Below, piece by piece: positions 1 through 8,756 of a stretch of DNA of 64,000 nt. The DNA is from RGIG4034 sp045628945 (GTDB lineage: Bacteria > Bacillota > Clostridia > Lachnospirales > Lachnospiraceae). The stretch is from contig JAZQQG010000005.1 of the NCBI GenBank assembly GCA_045628945.1, positions 1 through 64,000 on the forward strand, written 5' to 3'. Each line of letters starts with the position of its first letter. The stretch's first letter is position 1. The notes under the pieces are model-generated. The model ran no database searches and was not told where the DNA came from. It was given only the letters and a program-made list of their open reading frames with translations. The position numbers and the translations under genes were made by a program.

Positions 1-902
1 TTGATAGCCGGGATGTCTACAGGAGACGGCATGAACTCGATGATTGCATCAAGTAATTTCTGAACACCCTTATTTCTGTAAGCAGTACCACAGCAAACCG
101 GAATTGCTTCACAGTTGCAGGTTGCTTTACGAAGAACAGCCTTCATCTCATCAACGGTCGGCTCTTCTCCTTCTAAATACATCATCATAAGGTCATCATC
201 TAACTCGCAGATTTTCTCTACAAGCTCGCTGTGATAAAGCTCTGCTTCATCAGCCATATCTGCAGGGATGTCACAAACAGTGATATCATCACCCTTCTCA
301 TCATTGTAGATGTAAGCCTGCATCTCGAATAAATCGATGATACCTTTGAATTCATCTTCTTTACCGATAGGAAGCTGCAAGCAGATTGCATTCTTTCCTA
401 AACGTTTACGAATCTGATCTACGCAAGCGTAGAAGTTTGCACCTAAGATATCCATCTTATTGATGAATGCCATACGAGGTACATTGTAAGTATCAGCCTG
501 ACGCCATACGTTCTCAGACTGAGGTTCAACACCACCCTTTGCACAGAATACACCAACTGCGCCGTCAAGTACACGAAGAGAACGCTCAACCTCAACAGTG
601 AAGTCTACGTGTCCCGGGGTATCAATGATGTTGATACGATGCTCTAATGCACCGGGCATGGGCTTGGTCTCTTTCTCAAGAGTCCAGTGACAAGTCGTTG
701 CAGCTGATGTAATGGTAATACCACGCTCCTGCTCCTGAACCATCCAGTCCATGGTAGCGGTACCTTCGTGGGTATCACCGATCTTGTAGTTAACACCAGT
801 ATAATATAAGATACGCTCAGTAAGAGTGGTTTTACCTGCATCAATATGAGCCATAATACCAATATTTCTGGTTCTTTCCAAAGGATATTGTCTTCCAGCC
901 AA
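1..902 (-). CDS. fusA: Translation elongation factor G (N-terminal part)
   Basis: Ribosomal translocase GTPase; only the first 300 codons are inside the window, so the C-terminus is missing because of the window edge. The protein begins LAGRQYPLERTRNIGIMAHI and shows the P-loop AHIDAGKTT, the switch motif DTPGHVDF and the guanine-specificity motif NKMD in the expected order. The start is read as TTG at 902-900, because GGAGG lies eight bases upstream and no in-frame ATG precedes the conserved region. It begins 15 bases after the rpsG stop, as the last visible gene of a rpsL-rpsG-fusA str operon. The family is certain; the TTG start is an inference from the ribosome binding site. Confidence 0.95.
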   Translation of the reverse strand, partial: MAGRQYPLERTRNIGIMAHIDAGKTTLTERILYYTGVNYKIGDTHEGTATMDWMVQEQERGITITSAATTCHWTLEKETKPMPGALEHRINIIDTPGHVDFTVEVERSLRVLDGAVGVFCAKGGVEPQSENVWRQADTYNVPRMAFINKMDILGANFYACVDQIRKRLGKNAICLQLPIGKEDEFKGIIDLFEMQAYIYNDEKGDDITVCDIPADMADEAELYHSELVEKICELDDDLMMMYLEGEEPTVDEMKAVLRKATCNCEAIPVCCGTAYRNKGVQKLLDAIIEFMPSPVDIPAI

Positions 903-917
903 GGTAAATCCCTCCTA

Positions 918-1388
918 TTAAAATCTGTAATGAGCGAAAGCCTTGTTCGCTTCAGCCATCTTATGCATATCTTCTTTTCTCTTAACTGCTGCACCAGCAT
1001 TGTTAGCAGCATCTAAGATCTCGTTAGCCAGTCTGTCTTCCATGGTCTTTTCGCCTCTCTTACGAGAAAACATCGTTAACCAACGAAGAGCTAATGCCTG
1101 ACGACGGTCAGGACGAACTTCGATAGGTACCTGATAGGTAGCACCACCGATACGTCTTGCCTTAACTTCCAGCTGAGGCATAATGTTGCTCATAGCTTCC
1201 TCGAATACTTCGAGTGCAGGCTTACCAGCCTTATCCTCAACTTTCGCAAATGCGCCGTATACAATCTTCTGAGCTACGCCTCTCTTACCATCTAACATAA
1301 TGTTGTTGATAAGCTTGGTAACCACCTTGTTATTGTATAAAGGATCTGCTAATACGTCTCTTTTTGAAATATGTCCTTTACGTGGCAC
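918..1388 (-). CDS. rpsG: 30S ribosomal protein S7
   Basis: Binds the 3' major domain of 16S rRNA and nucleates assembly of the small-subunit head. The protein reads (M)PRKGHISKRDVLADPLYNN and ends in FAHYRF. A longer open frame runs upstream to 1457, but the GTG at 1388 has GGAGG eight bases ahead and gives exactly 156 residues, the usual S7 length, so the extra 23 residues are taken as non-coding. Second gene of the str operon, between rpsL and fusA. Confidence 0.97.
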   Translation of the reverse strand: MPRKGHISKRDVLADPLYNNKVVTKLINNIMLDGKRGVAQKIVYGAFAKVEDKAGKPALEVFEEAMSNIMPQLEVKARRIGGATYQVPIEVRPDRRQALALRWLTMFSRKRGEKTMEDRLANEILDAANNAGAAVKRKEDMHKMAEANKAFAHYRF

Positions 1389-1539
1389 GCTTCTTCCCTC
1401 CTTATTAATATTGTGATCTCGAAACGCGAGATCAGCTAATAAATCATCGGTACTCACAAAAATGAAAATGTGTTCGCGCTGTATTCTAAATCAGAATTCC
1501 AACACTACCAAATGCAATATGTGGTACTTGGTCTCCAAA

Positions 1540-1959
1540 TTACTTGGAAGCCTTAGGTCTCTTAGCACCGTATTTGGAACGAGCCTGCTTACGGTTAGCT
1601 ACACCTGCAGTATCCAGGGTACCACGGATGATGTGGTAACGGGTACCGGGCAGGTCCTTTACTCTACCGCCACGGATAAGAACAACGCTATGTTCCTGCA
1701 AGTTGTGACCTTCACCGGGAATGTACGAAGTAACTTCGATTCCGTTGGAAAGACGAACTCTGGCGATCTTTCTAAGAGCTGAGTTAGGTTTCTTAGGGGT
1801 TGCAGTCTTAACAGCGGTACATACGCCACGCTTCTGAGGAGCTGCTGTGTCGATTGCTTTCTTGTGAAGAGAGTTGTATCCCTTTAAGAGAGCAGGCGCA
1901 GTAGACTTCTTAACAGACGTCTGACGACCCTTTCTTACTAACTGGTTAAAAGTTGGCAT
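1540..1959 (-). CDS. rpsL: 30S ribosomal protein S12
   Basis: Decoding-centre protein of the small subunit, 139 residues. It opens MPTFNQLVRKGR and contains the conserved loops TPKKPNSALRK and GGRVKDLPGTRYH. The lysines in both loops, whose substitution typically gives streptomycin resistance, are the wild-type residues. The ribosome binding site AGGAGGTGA precedes the ATG. First gene of the str operon, driven by the promoter at 2037-2066. Confidence 0.98.
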   Translation of the reverse strand: MPTFNQLVRKGRQTSVKKSTAPALLKGYNSLHKKAIDTAAPQKRGVCTAVKTATPKKPNSALRKIARVRLSNGIEVTSYIPGEGHNLQEHSVVLIRGGRVKDLPGTRYHIIRGTLDTAGVANRKQARSKYGAKRPKASK

Positions 1960-2036
1960 TCTGATTCACCTCCTGTATTATTGTCACGGGAAATGTGCGC
2001 ACCAAAAGAAACGCGAAATTTTCCGCATGCTAGATT

Positions 2037-2066
2037 ATTATATATTTGACTATAGGGGATTGTCAA
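2037..2066 (-). promoter_or_regulatory. Promoter of the rpsL-rpsG-fusA operon
   Basis: On the minus strand a perfect TTGACA (2066-2061) is followed after 18 bases by a perfect TATAAT (2042-2037). The leader to rpsL is roughly 70 bases. This gives the str operon its own start, independent of rpoBC. Confidence 0.85.
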
Positions 2067-2096
2067 CAAGAAAATAAGAACTTTTTCTTCCGGAAA

Positions 2097-2639
2097 TCAG
2101 AACTTTTTGCTCGAGGAAAGCTTCACAAAGCCCGAAAGAAACAAATAGATTACATATCCTACCATTGCACCAACAAAGTTCATCACCAGGTCGCTTAACT
2201 GACACACACCCAGTCCAAAGAAATACTGAAGTGCCTCAATTGCCGCACTGGTAAGGGCTGCCGCAATTGCCACCTGATACGCCTGATTCAGACGACGAAA
2301 CAGCATGGGCCAGAACAGGCCAAAGGGAATAAACATCATAATATTCTCATAGATATACATTCTGCCGCGCAGAGTAGACGCAATAGAATCAATGACCGTC
2401 CACTCCACCCCTTTTCTGGAATGCAATGTACGGCTAAGCAGAGTAACCTCGATCACCATCGTAAAATAGAAGGCTACCACTGCCCACAGAAGCATGCGGC
2501 CAAAAGAGAATTTCGTCTTTTTGCCACAGAAAACATGGAGGATGTAAATGCATAGCACAATAAGCATTGCAACCACAGCAACGCCGGCATGGGACATCGT
2601 ATTCTTCATATCGGAAATAAGCATCTCATACCAGTTCAT
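2097..2639 (-). CDS. VanZ-like membrane protein
   Basis: About 180 residues with five predicted membrane segments. The segment ENIMMFIPFG followed by a conserved acidic helix (AAIEALQYFFG) matches the VanZ family, whose founder gives low-level teicoplanin resistance but whose other members have no known biochemistry. Start chosen at the ATG at 2639 (MNWYEML), which has AAGGAGG upstream, although the spacing of 13 bases is long; the frame extends 21 codons further without a better site. Monocistronic, with its own promoter at 2681-2709. No vancomycin-resistance genes are nearby, so a resistance role is not implied. Confidence 0.75.
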   Translation of the reverse strand: MNWYEMLISDMKNTMSHAGVAVVAMLIVLCIYILHVFCGKKTKFSFGRMLLWAVVAFYFTMVIEVTLLSRTLHSRKGVEWTVIDSIASTLRGRMYIYENIMMFIPFGLFWPMLFRRLNQAYQVAIAAALTSAAIEALQYFFGLGVCQLSDLVMNFVGAMVGYVIYLFLSGFVKLSSSKKF

Positions 2640-2680
2640 ACTTCTGCGTTTTCCTCCTTCCGAACATAGTGACTTTTTAC

Positions 2681-2709
2681 AGTATAACAGAAAGGCAATC
2701 AACTTTCAA
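2681..2709 (-). promoter_or_regulatory. Promoter of the VanZ-like gene
   Basis: Minus strand: TTGAAA (2709-2704), a 17-base spacer and TATACT (2686-2681), directly after the terminator of the upstream surface-protein operon. Confidence 0.75.
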
Positions 2710-2712
2710 TGC

Positions 2713-2744
2713 GCAGAAAAGGCGCCGACCAAGCGACGCCTTCT
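2713..2744 (-). terminator. Terminator of the MBG surface-protein operon
   Basis: Minus strand: an eight-pair stem AAGGCGTC/GGCGCCTT (one G-U pair) with an eight-base loop, followed by a short T-rich run. It lies 23 bases after the stop of the 59-residue membrane protein. Confidence 0.7.
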
Positions 2745-2767
2745 CTAAAAGTGTGGTTTATGTGCAA

Positions 2768-2947
2768 TTACTTAAGTCCCAGCTGCTTCATCTTTCTGTT
2801 CTGGATGAAGATTGCGGCAAAGCTTACAAGCGCAACCAATGCAGCTACAACCGTTACAACAGCATCAAGCTGACAGCCCCAGAAGAAAGCGGTGGCAACA
2901 AGTGCGATTACAAATAAGGATAACATTACATAATCAAGAATCTTCAT
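2768..2947 (-). CDS. Small membrane protein, 59 residues
   Basis: I do not recognise a family. The protein starts MKILDYVMLSLF, has two hydrophobic stretches separated by a short turn (WGCQLDA) and ends in a basic tail (NRKMKQLGLK). A purine-rich AGAGAGGG precedes the ATG. It begins 24 bases after the stop of the large MBG surface protein and is followed by a terminator, so the two genes form one transcript. The pairing suggests a role in insertion or retention of the surface protein, but this is inference only. Confidence 0.6.
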   Translation of the reverse strand: MKILDYVMLSLFVIALVATAFFWGCQLDAVVTVVAALVALVSFAAIFIQNRKMKQLGLK

Positions 2948-2971
2948 ACTATATTTCCCTCTCTTTCTCGA

Positions 2972-5900
2972 TTACTCGTTAATGGTCTCAGCGTCGGTTT
3001 CAACTTCTTTGATCTTTCTGGCTCTTGCAACGCATCTTGCCAAAGCATATACTGCGTAAACACCGGTAAGAGCAAGGATTAACCAATGCATCCAGCAAGC
3101 ATCCTCTCTGAGATCAACTGCAAGAGGAACCTCGTTCTCAGGAAGCTCTTCAGGCATGAATGCCAGAGGGGTCTCGTTCTCAGGAAGTTCTTCAGGCTCT
3201 ACTGCCAGAGGAATCTCAACATCAGGAAGTGCTTCAATAGCAGGCTCTTCTTCCACTACGGGCTCTTCTACCACAGGAGCCTCGGGAGTTGCAGGAGTCT
3301 GAGGATTTTCAGGAGTCTGAGGATTCTCAGGAATCTCAGGTACTACAGGAGCTTCGCTAATCACTAACACACCGTATGCGTACGTGATGGAGTAGTTCGA
3401 ACTAATGTTAGGAACAATGTAAATGGTGTAGTTACCAACTTCCTCCCCGCCTACACGGTTAAAGGAAAGGGTTGCCTGATCGCCTCTAACCAGGCCGGTT
3501 ACGGTTCCGGTAAATTCAGGATCTGCTTCGCCAACCGTCTTGTATGCGCTATCGGAAGAGATCACAACAGCCTTGCGGTCAATCGTAAAGGTTGCAGGTA
3601 CAGTTACAATCGCATAATTTGCATTCTCGGTAGGATTTACGGTGATTGCATACTCGCCAGCATCCTCACCTGCCACACGGTTAACCGTGTACTGAATCTC
3701 ATCCTGACCTACCAGACCTTCAACGGTAGCAGTAAGAGTAGGATCGACATCACCATAGGTCTTGTTTGCTGCAGTAGCAGTAATCGTTACAAGCTTCGTA
3801 CCAATCGTAAAGGTTGCAGGTACGGTAGAGATTGCATAGTTATTATTTACAGCGGCTTCCTTATCAACAGTTACAACAATTGCATCTGCGTATACGCCAG
3901 CCTGCTCGCTCTGGTTCTCACGAGATACGGTATATACCAGTTCCTCGCCCTCAATGTTACCGGTTACTACTGCGGTGAACTGAGGATCCTCAGAGCCATA
4001 TACCTTACCGGTCGCTACTGCAGAAATGGTAGCTTCCTTAGGTAATACGTTAACGGAAGACTTCTTGTAGCTAAGAGTGTAGTTCTTCCAGATATCTTCA
4101 GCGGTTGCATGAACGCCGTCACCGACAATAGGAGCAACCGTCAGCTCGTAGGTACCAACATTCAGTGCCTGATCGGTAGTGAAGCTGAAGTAAAGCTTCT
4201 CACCGTTTACTCTCTCATTCGCAACATAACGATAGTCACCGGTACCATCATAGGTCTTATTCTTATGAATACCGAATACGGTGTACTCATAAGGCTCAAC
4301 GGTAAGGGTGCTGTCCTCAACCTCAATAATCCAGTTATCACTGCCATTTGTAACGGTTGCGGTTAAGGTATAGGTACCGACATTCTTTTCCTCGGTCGCA
4401 TAGGTGATGCTGTAGTCAGCGTCATCATACTGGGTCTTGCCGGTTACGGTTGCGGTATATCCCTGAGCGTCATAGGTCTTGGTCTCCTTGGTAGCCGGGA
4501 TCGTCATTTTTGCCTTTTCAACAGTAAGGGTGCATACTACATCCGCTACAGAAGCGCCACCGATTACGATATCGGTTACGGTTACGGTGTACTCACCTGC
4601 ATTCACGGCCTCGGTAACCACATCACCCTCGGCATCGGTAATTACCAGGTTGTAGCTGTAATCGGAAGAAATCTCAGCCTCAATTGCCTCAACAAATGCT
4701 GCTAACTGATCCTGTCCGTCATAGGTCTTGGTATCATTCATAGGTGCCAGAGGAGCTACGGGATCGATTACGGTTAACTTACCCTTATTCTGGCTAACTG
4801 CGTAATTCTGTGCATCTGCTGCATTGATGAAAGAATAACCATTCTTGTCGGAGTATCCGATCGAACCGTTCTGGCTTACGGAAATCTTATCAATGCTAAT
4901 GATTCCCTCTACGGAAATCGTATAAGTATAAGTAGGCTTGGTTCCGCCTGCATACATCGACTGATTATCGAAGGTAACAACGATGGGTGCCTTTGCTACG
5001 GTAAAGGTATCCTTTGCGGTACCCTGTGCACCGTTCTTCATGGTAAGGGTTGCAACAACTTCATAGTCACCTGCATTGATTGCTGCGGTTACAGGAGTCT
5101 TGGATCCGTTTGCTGCAACTGCGAAGTAGGTGTAATTCATAGTTGCGTCAGCGGGAACTGCAATGCTAACGGTTGCATTCTTCTTATCGGTACCATCGTA
5201 TACGGAATCCTCAGCGGAAACAGTAAACTCAGGTGCTGCGATCTTCTTATATACTACATGAAGGAATCCGGTAGGATTGTAAGCATAGAGGTTGGAACCA
5301 TCCTTCCAGTCATCCTGGCTCTTGCCTGCAAGAGTGTATCCAAGGTAGCTTGCGTAGTCGTTATGAGCCGCGCTGAGCTTACCGGTATTTACAAAAGTAC
5401 CTACATCGGTCTTATTCTCGAACTGCTTCTTTGCATCGTTCCAGCTCCAGAACCAGTAGCAGCTATCGAACTCATAGCCTTCAAGAGATTCCTGAGCAAA
5501 GCTTAAAGCATCAAGGTTGGAAACGGATGCTGCGTTTACGGTAAGATCACCGAACTTTGCGTAGAATGCTGCGGTCTCAGCTGCATCGGTAACAACGGAA
5601 CCATCAACATTCTGTAACTCTACAGTGTACTTAATGGTGTTGTAACCCTGACCGGGATGCTGAGGATTGGAAGTAATATCATTCTTGTTGCTATTGAAGT
5701 TGTAGTACTTGAAGTTGATTCTAAGAGCACTCATATCCGCATAAGTAGTCTTAGGGGTAACCGTTACGGTGTAGCCGTCAGCTTCCTTCTCGCTTACGAA
5801 AGCGTTCTTCTGTGCTTCGGTAAGATCACTGTCAAGGATTACATCTTTATCGGTCGTCTTGGTGTAACGGGTTCCGGTGTAATACTCCGGATTCTCAATC

Positions 5901-6688
5901 ATCTCAGTCTTCTCACTCTGAGTAAGAAGGACATAAGTATCATTTACCAGCTTATAGTCACCATTCACATCATCCGTGTAAACCGTTACGGTCTGATAGC
6001 TGTAACGAGGATTGGGATTGTTGTAGGTGTAAGTGGTCTTTCCGGGAGTCTTCGCATACAAATTATTATTTGCCTTCTCCCAGTAAGAATATCTGTCAAT
6101 TGCCACTTCCCTCTTACTACCGGAAGGAAGGTATGTATACTCGTCGGTGTAGTAATAAGCATATCCGGCATAGCCCCAGCCATACTCTACCTTACGATAC
6201 AAGCAATACTTGTCCTTCTGGCCGGCAGGTCCATATCCCTTATCAACCTGGGTAAAGGTATCCTCTGTCTTGTTCTCCGTGTACTTAACACCTGCGGGAA
6301 TGTCCTTCGTGTTATCAACGGTATACGTTGCAACATAAGCATTGCCCTGAGCATCTAAGGTTCCGTTCTCATCCGGAAGGAGCTGCTCATCCGTGCTCTC
6401 GGTGTATCTCGTTCCGGTGTAATACTCCGGATTGGAGATCTGAGCGGTCTTCTCGCTCTCGGTTAAGGCAACATACTCACCGTTAACCAGCTTGTAATCA
6501 CCGGTCGCGCTCTCAGCGTAAACGGTAACATTCTTCTCTGCACGAACATCATATACGGTAGTTGCTACGATGTCTGCGTTCTTGTCATTCGGCTGAGCAC
6601 TAACCGTTAAGCCGCCACCCAGAAGAGTCTGAGCGATTACGGTAACGCTTAATGCTAAAGTAATGACTTTCTTCCACACTTTTTTCAT
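2972..6688 (-). CDS. Large MBG-repeat surface protein
   Basis: About 1238 residues. A signal peptide (MKKVWKK, then a hydrophobic core ending LTVSAQ) is followed by a tandem pair of modules sharing YTGTRYT and YKLVN motifs, a glycine/tyrosine-rich stretch, then about six to seven Ig-like modules with KTYGD or KTYDG motifs typical of MBG domains. A proline/glutamate-rich spacer with duplicated PEELPEN blocks leads to one membrane segment (WMHWLILALTGVYAVYALA) and a charged tail. There is no LPxTG sortase signal, so it is probably anchored by the C-terminal helix. The frame extends to a TTG at 6787, but the ATG at 6688 has AGGAAAG upstream and begins the signal peptide. Probable adhesin or cell-surface filament; ligand unknown. 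Confidence 0.85.
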   Translation of the reverse strand: MKKVWKKVITLALSVTVIAQTLLGGGLTVSAQPNDKNADIVATTVYDVRAEKNVTVYAESATGDYKLVNGEYVALTESEKTAQISNPEYYTGTRYTESTDEQLLPDENGTLDAQGNAYVATYTVDNTKDIPAGVKYTENKTEDTFTQVDKGYGPAGQKDKYCLYRKVEYGWGYAGYAYYYTDEYTYLPSGSKREVAIDRYSYWEKANNNLYAKTPGKTTYTYNNPNPRYSYQTVTVYTDDVNGDYKLVNDTYVLLTQSEKTEMIENPEYYTGTRYTKTTDKDVILDSDLTEAQKNAFVSEKEADGYTVTVTPKTTYADMSALRINFKYYNFNSNKNDITSNPQHPGQGYNTIKYTVELQNVDGSVVTDAAETAAFYAKFGDLTVNAASVSNLDALSFAQESLEGYEFDSCYWFWSWNDAKKQFENKTDVGTFVNTGKLSAAHNDYASYLGYTLAGKSQDDWKDGSNLYAYNPTGFLHVVYKKIAAPEFTVSAEDSVYDGTDKKNATVSIAVPADATMNYTYFAVAANGSKTPVTAAINAGDYEVVATLTMKNGAQGTAKDTFTVAKAPIVVTFDNQSMYAGGTKPTYTYTISVEGIISIDKISVSQNGSIGYSDKNGYSFINAADAQNYAVSQNKGKLTVIDPVAPLAPMNDTKTYDGQDQLAAFVEAIEAEISSDYSYNLVITDAEGDVVTEAVNAGEYTVTVTDIVIGGASVADVVCTLTVEKAKMTIPATKETKTYDAQGYTATVTGKTQYDDADYSITYATEEKNVGTYTLTATVTNGSDNWIIEVEDSTLTVEPYEYTVFGIHKNKTYDGTGDYRYVANERVNGEKLYFSFTTDQALNVGTYELTVAPIVGDGVHATAEDIWKNYTLSYKKSSVNVLPKEATISAVATGKVYGSEDPQFTAVVTGNIEGEELVYTVSRENQSEQAGVYADAIVVTVDKEAAVNNNYAISTVPATFTIGTKLVTITATAANKTYGDVDPTLTATVEGLVGQDEIQYTVNRVAGEDAGEYAITVNPTENANYAIVTVPATFTIDRKAVVISSDSAYKTVGEADPEFTGTVTGLVRGDQATLSFNRVGGEEVGNYTIYIVPNISSNYSITYAYGVLVISEAPVVPEIPENPQTPENPQTPATPEAPVVEEPVVEEEPAIEALPDVEIPLAVEPEELPENETPLAFMPEELPENEVPLAVDLREDACWMHWLILALTGVYAVYALARCVARARKIKEVETDAETINE

Positions 6689-6714
6689 CTTTGTCTTTCC
6701 TTTCTTTCCCTTTT

Positions 6715-6734
6715 GCACCGGTGCTTCTTGCACC
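6715..6734 (-). promoter_or_regulatory. Alternative hairpins in the surface-protein leader
   Basis: On the minus strand GGTGC AAGAA GCACC forms a five-pair hairpin, and the adjacent GGTGC can instead pair with the same GCACC. The two pairings exclude each other, about 27 bases upstream of the chosen start codon. Functional meaning unknown. Confidence 0.3.
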
Positions 6735-6840
6735 CTAACAAAACCATTTTTGTTCTTTTCGTAAATAAAGACTCCTCGATTTTTCAAAAAGGTTCACGAT
6801 TTCAAAAAAAAATTTAGTATTTTTTAGCCATTTTTTATTG

Positions 6841-6869
6841 TTGTGCACATATTTGTACTTATTTATGAT
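6841..6869 (+). promoter_or_regulatory. Promoter of the degenerate GGDEF gene
   Basis: TTGTGC (6841-6846), a 17-base spacer and TATGAT (6864-6869), about 33 bases upstream of the ATG. The -10 is good, the -35 weak. Confidence 0.5.
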
Positions 6870-6901
6870 AGAATTAGTCGGTAATAAAGGAGGATTTCAT
6901 T

Positions 6902-7603
6902 ATGAATAAGGGAATGTTAAAGAACTATAAAGGAATTAAATTGGTCCAAATGATTGTATTGTGTTTCATTACCATATTGTCATTTGTTGTTCTCTTCTGT
7001 GATAAAACCATTCGGGTAAATGTCTACACCAATCGAACCATCTTCTTTTTTGCAGGATTGATGTGGGGACTGTTAATGTTCAGCTTCATCGCACTCTTCT
7101 ATGATTTCTCCAAAATGAAGTATTTTATAGAAGAAGGACATGAACTGAATAAGACGGCATACCTGGACAAAATGACCGATCTTCCGAACCGCAACAGTTT
7201 TGATGCGATTTTCTTAATGAAGGATTCCGACCGTAAGCTTGCAAACCTGGGATGCGTTTTGATGAACATCTCGAACCTTCCCGATATCAATGACCAGTTC
7301 GGTCGACAGGCCGGTGACGATGCCATCCATGCCTTCTCCAAGATTCTGGAGAAGGTTGGCAGCTCCTTAGGCTTCGTCGGACGTAATGGTGGAAATGAGT
7401 ATCTTGCCGTTTTGGAGGACTGCGATCAGCAGAAGATGGATCAGTTCGCAAAGAACATCTATAACGAAGTGACCATATATAATAATGAAGAAACTCATCC
7501 GGCGAAGCTCAAAATCAGTTCAGCCTATGCATTGAACAGCGAAGTTCATGCCAAGAGCTTCTCCGATCTGATTACCTGTACTTACCGTAATTCGTTAAAA
7601 TAA
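6902..7603 (+). CDS. Membrane protein with degenerate GGDEF domain
   Basis: 233 residues. Two membrane helices (about 13-32 and 43-68) are followed by a GGDEF-fold domain: DKMTDLPNR corresponds to the usual DxLTGLPNR. The active-site loop reads GGNEY instead of GGDEF, and the upstream metal-ligand aspartate position reads NISNL. Active diguanylate cyclases need the acidic residue replaced here, so cyclic-di-GMP synthesis is unlikely; a receptor or scaffold role is possible. Start supported by AAAGGAGG eight bases upstream. It precedes the ECF sigma operon by about 80 bases and may be read into it, although an inverted repeat lies between. Confidence 0.75.
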   Translation: MNKGMLKNYKGIKLVQMIVLCFITILSFVVLFCDKTIRVNVYTNRTIFFFAGLMWGLLMFSFIALFYDFSKMKYFIEEGHELNKTAYLDKMTDLPNRNSFDAIFLMKDSDRKLANLGCVLMNISNLPDINDQFGRQAGDDAIHAFSKILEKVGSSLGFVGRNGGNEYLAVLEDCDQQKMDQFAKNIYNEVTIYNNEETHPAKLKISSAYALNSEVHAKSFSDLITCTYRNSLK

Positions 7604-7620
7604 CGCTTTTTAGCCTGCAA

Positions 7621-7639
7621 TTGCAAGTCCATCTTGCAA
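7621..7639. repeat. Inverted repeat upstream of the sigma-factor gene
   Basis: TTGCAAG TCCAT CTTGCAA, seven pairs with a five-base loop and no T-run after it, so it is not a convincing terminator. It could be an operator or a processing hairpin between the GGDEF gene and the ECF operon. Confidence 0.35.
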
Positions 7640-7682
7640 AATTACCTGTAAACCACCACCGTTGACTAAAGGAGTCTACTCA

Positions 7683-8243
7683 ATGGCAAAGGCCCCGGAT
7701 CATAACTTAATCGCGGCATTAGTCCATCGCGCCAAGCAAAAGGACTCTGATGCATTCGCAGAGTTATATGGTATGACCTATAACAAGGTCTATAACTATG
7801 CCTGCCATTACCTCAAGGATATGCACCTTGCGCAGGATGCTGTCCAGGAGGTCTATATCAGTGCGCTTAAAAATCTGGATAAATTAAACGATCCACTTCT
7901 CTTTGTAGCCTGGCTGAACCAGATTTCCTTCCATGTCTGCTACGACCTCTGTGAAAAACGCAACTCCGGCTACGGTGTCATCGAGGATGAGATTCTTGAA
8001 CTATTTACGGATGATTCTCCGAATTCCAATCCCGAGGACGCAACCGTCCACTCGGATGAATCCCGCCGGCTCAAGGAATCCATCGAACGACTTCCGCTTC
8101 ATGAACGAGAAGTCATCACGCTTCGTTTTTTCAACAATATGAAGATTGACGAAATCGTCAAGGTGACCGGCTCCAGCAAGAGCACCGTCAAACGATATCT
8201 CGCATCTGCGGAAGAACATCTGCGAGAATATTATAAGGAATAG
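7683..8243 (+). CDS. ECF-type RNA polymerase sigma factor
   Basis: 186 residues. Region 2 (FAELYGMTYNKVYNYACHYL then AQDAVQEVYISAL) binds core polymerase and the -10 element; region 4 (LPLHEREVITLRFF, then the helix-turn-helix IVKVTGSSKSTVKRYL) binds the -35. Regions 1 and 3 are absent, as in extracytoplasmic-function sigma factors. The ATG at 7683 has GGAG eight bases upstream; an alternative TTG at 7662 lies ahead of that site and is rejected. First gene of a plus-strand operon that continues to 12693, with the next gene only 11 bases away, so it probably controls this surface/pilus-like cluster and perhaps itself. Confidence 0.88.
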   Translation: MAKAPDHNLIAALVHRAKQKDSDAFAELYGMTYNKVYNYACHYLKDMHLAQDAVQEVYISALKNLDKLNDPLLFVAWLNQISFHVCYDLCEKRNSGYGVIEDEILELFTDDSPNSNPEDATVHSDESRRLKESIERLPLHEREVITLRFFNNMKIDEIVKVTGSSKSTVKRYLASAEEHLREYYKE

Positions 8244-8254
8244 GAGGTGAAGAC

Positions 8255-8752
8255 ATGTCGTTTCTGAGTAATGATAAAAATACATATACGATGGATTTAA
8301 AGCAGGCCGACGCCATGCTTAAGAATGTCTTTGCCGCCTGCGAACAGAAGCCCAACGAGACCCCCTTGGATCTTATTATGCTCCGTCAGCGTGCCCATAC
8401 TACTTTTTTCCGCATCGGACGCTTTGTCACATTGCACTTTATTATTTTCCTGTTCATTGTGCCCTTTCTCTTCCCCCTAAGTAATCTCTGGACCTCGGTC
8501 AAGGACAACTCTACAGGGGTAAATATCGTGCGCCATTATGAGAAGGACGATTGTCTGATTCTGTGTCTGGACAGCGACGATATTGACTATGACAGCTGCT
8601 ATATGACGACCAGAAGCACTCCACGCATTCTTCCGTTGGAATTTCGTCAGGAACAGATGCAATTACTCTTCCCATATCCCACAGAAGAGTGTAATATTTA
8701 TATATACAATAATGAAGGAAAAGAGTTGCATCTCTTAATCACTCCCAAGTAA
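8255..8752 (+). CDS. Putative membrane-bound anti-sigma factor
   Basis: 165 residues, no recognised domain. A cytoplasmic N-terminal part of about 60 residues (MDLKQADAMLKNVF...) precedes one strong membrane segment (FVTLHFIIFLFIVPFLFPLS) and an outer part of about 85 residues. That topology and its position directly after an ECF sigma gene, 11 bases on with GGAGGTGA overlapping the sigma stop region, fit an anti-sigma factor. No zinc-binding HxxxCxxC motif is seen, so it is not a ZAS-type anti-sigma. Function inferred from context. Confidence 0.5.
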   Translation: MSFLSNDKNTYTMDLKQADAMLKNVFAACEQKPNETPLDLIMLRQRAHTTFFRIGRFVTLHFIIFLFIVPFLFPLSNLWTSVKDNSTGVNIVRHYEKDDCLILCLDSDDIDYDSCYMTTRSTPRILPLEFRQEQMQLLFPYPTEECNIYIYNNEGKELHLLITPK

Positions 8753-8756
8753 GCCT

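Noticed and set aside
1389..1457. N-terminal extension of S7
   Set aside because: The extra residues are not S7-like and the GTG at 1388 gives the canonical 156 residues with a good ribosome binding site.
2097..2639. Vancomycin/teicoplanin resistance cluster
   Set aside because: Only a VanZ-like gene is present; no vanHAX-type ligase or regulator genes nearby.
5657..6358. A 233-codon plus-strand frame opposite the MBG protein
   Set aside because: Shadow of the repetitive codons of the surface-protein gene; no ribosome binding site.
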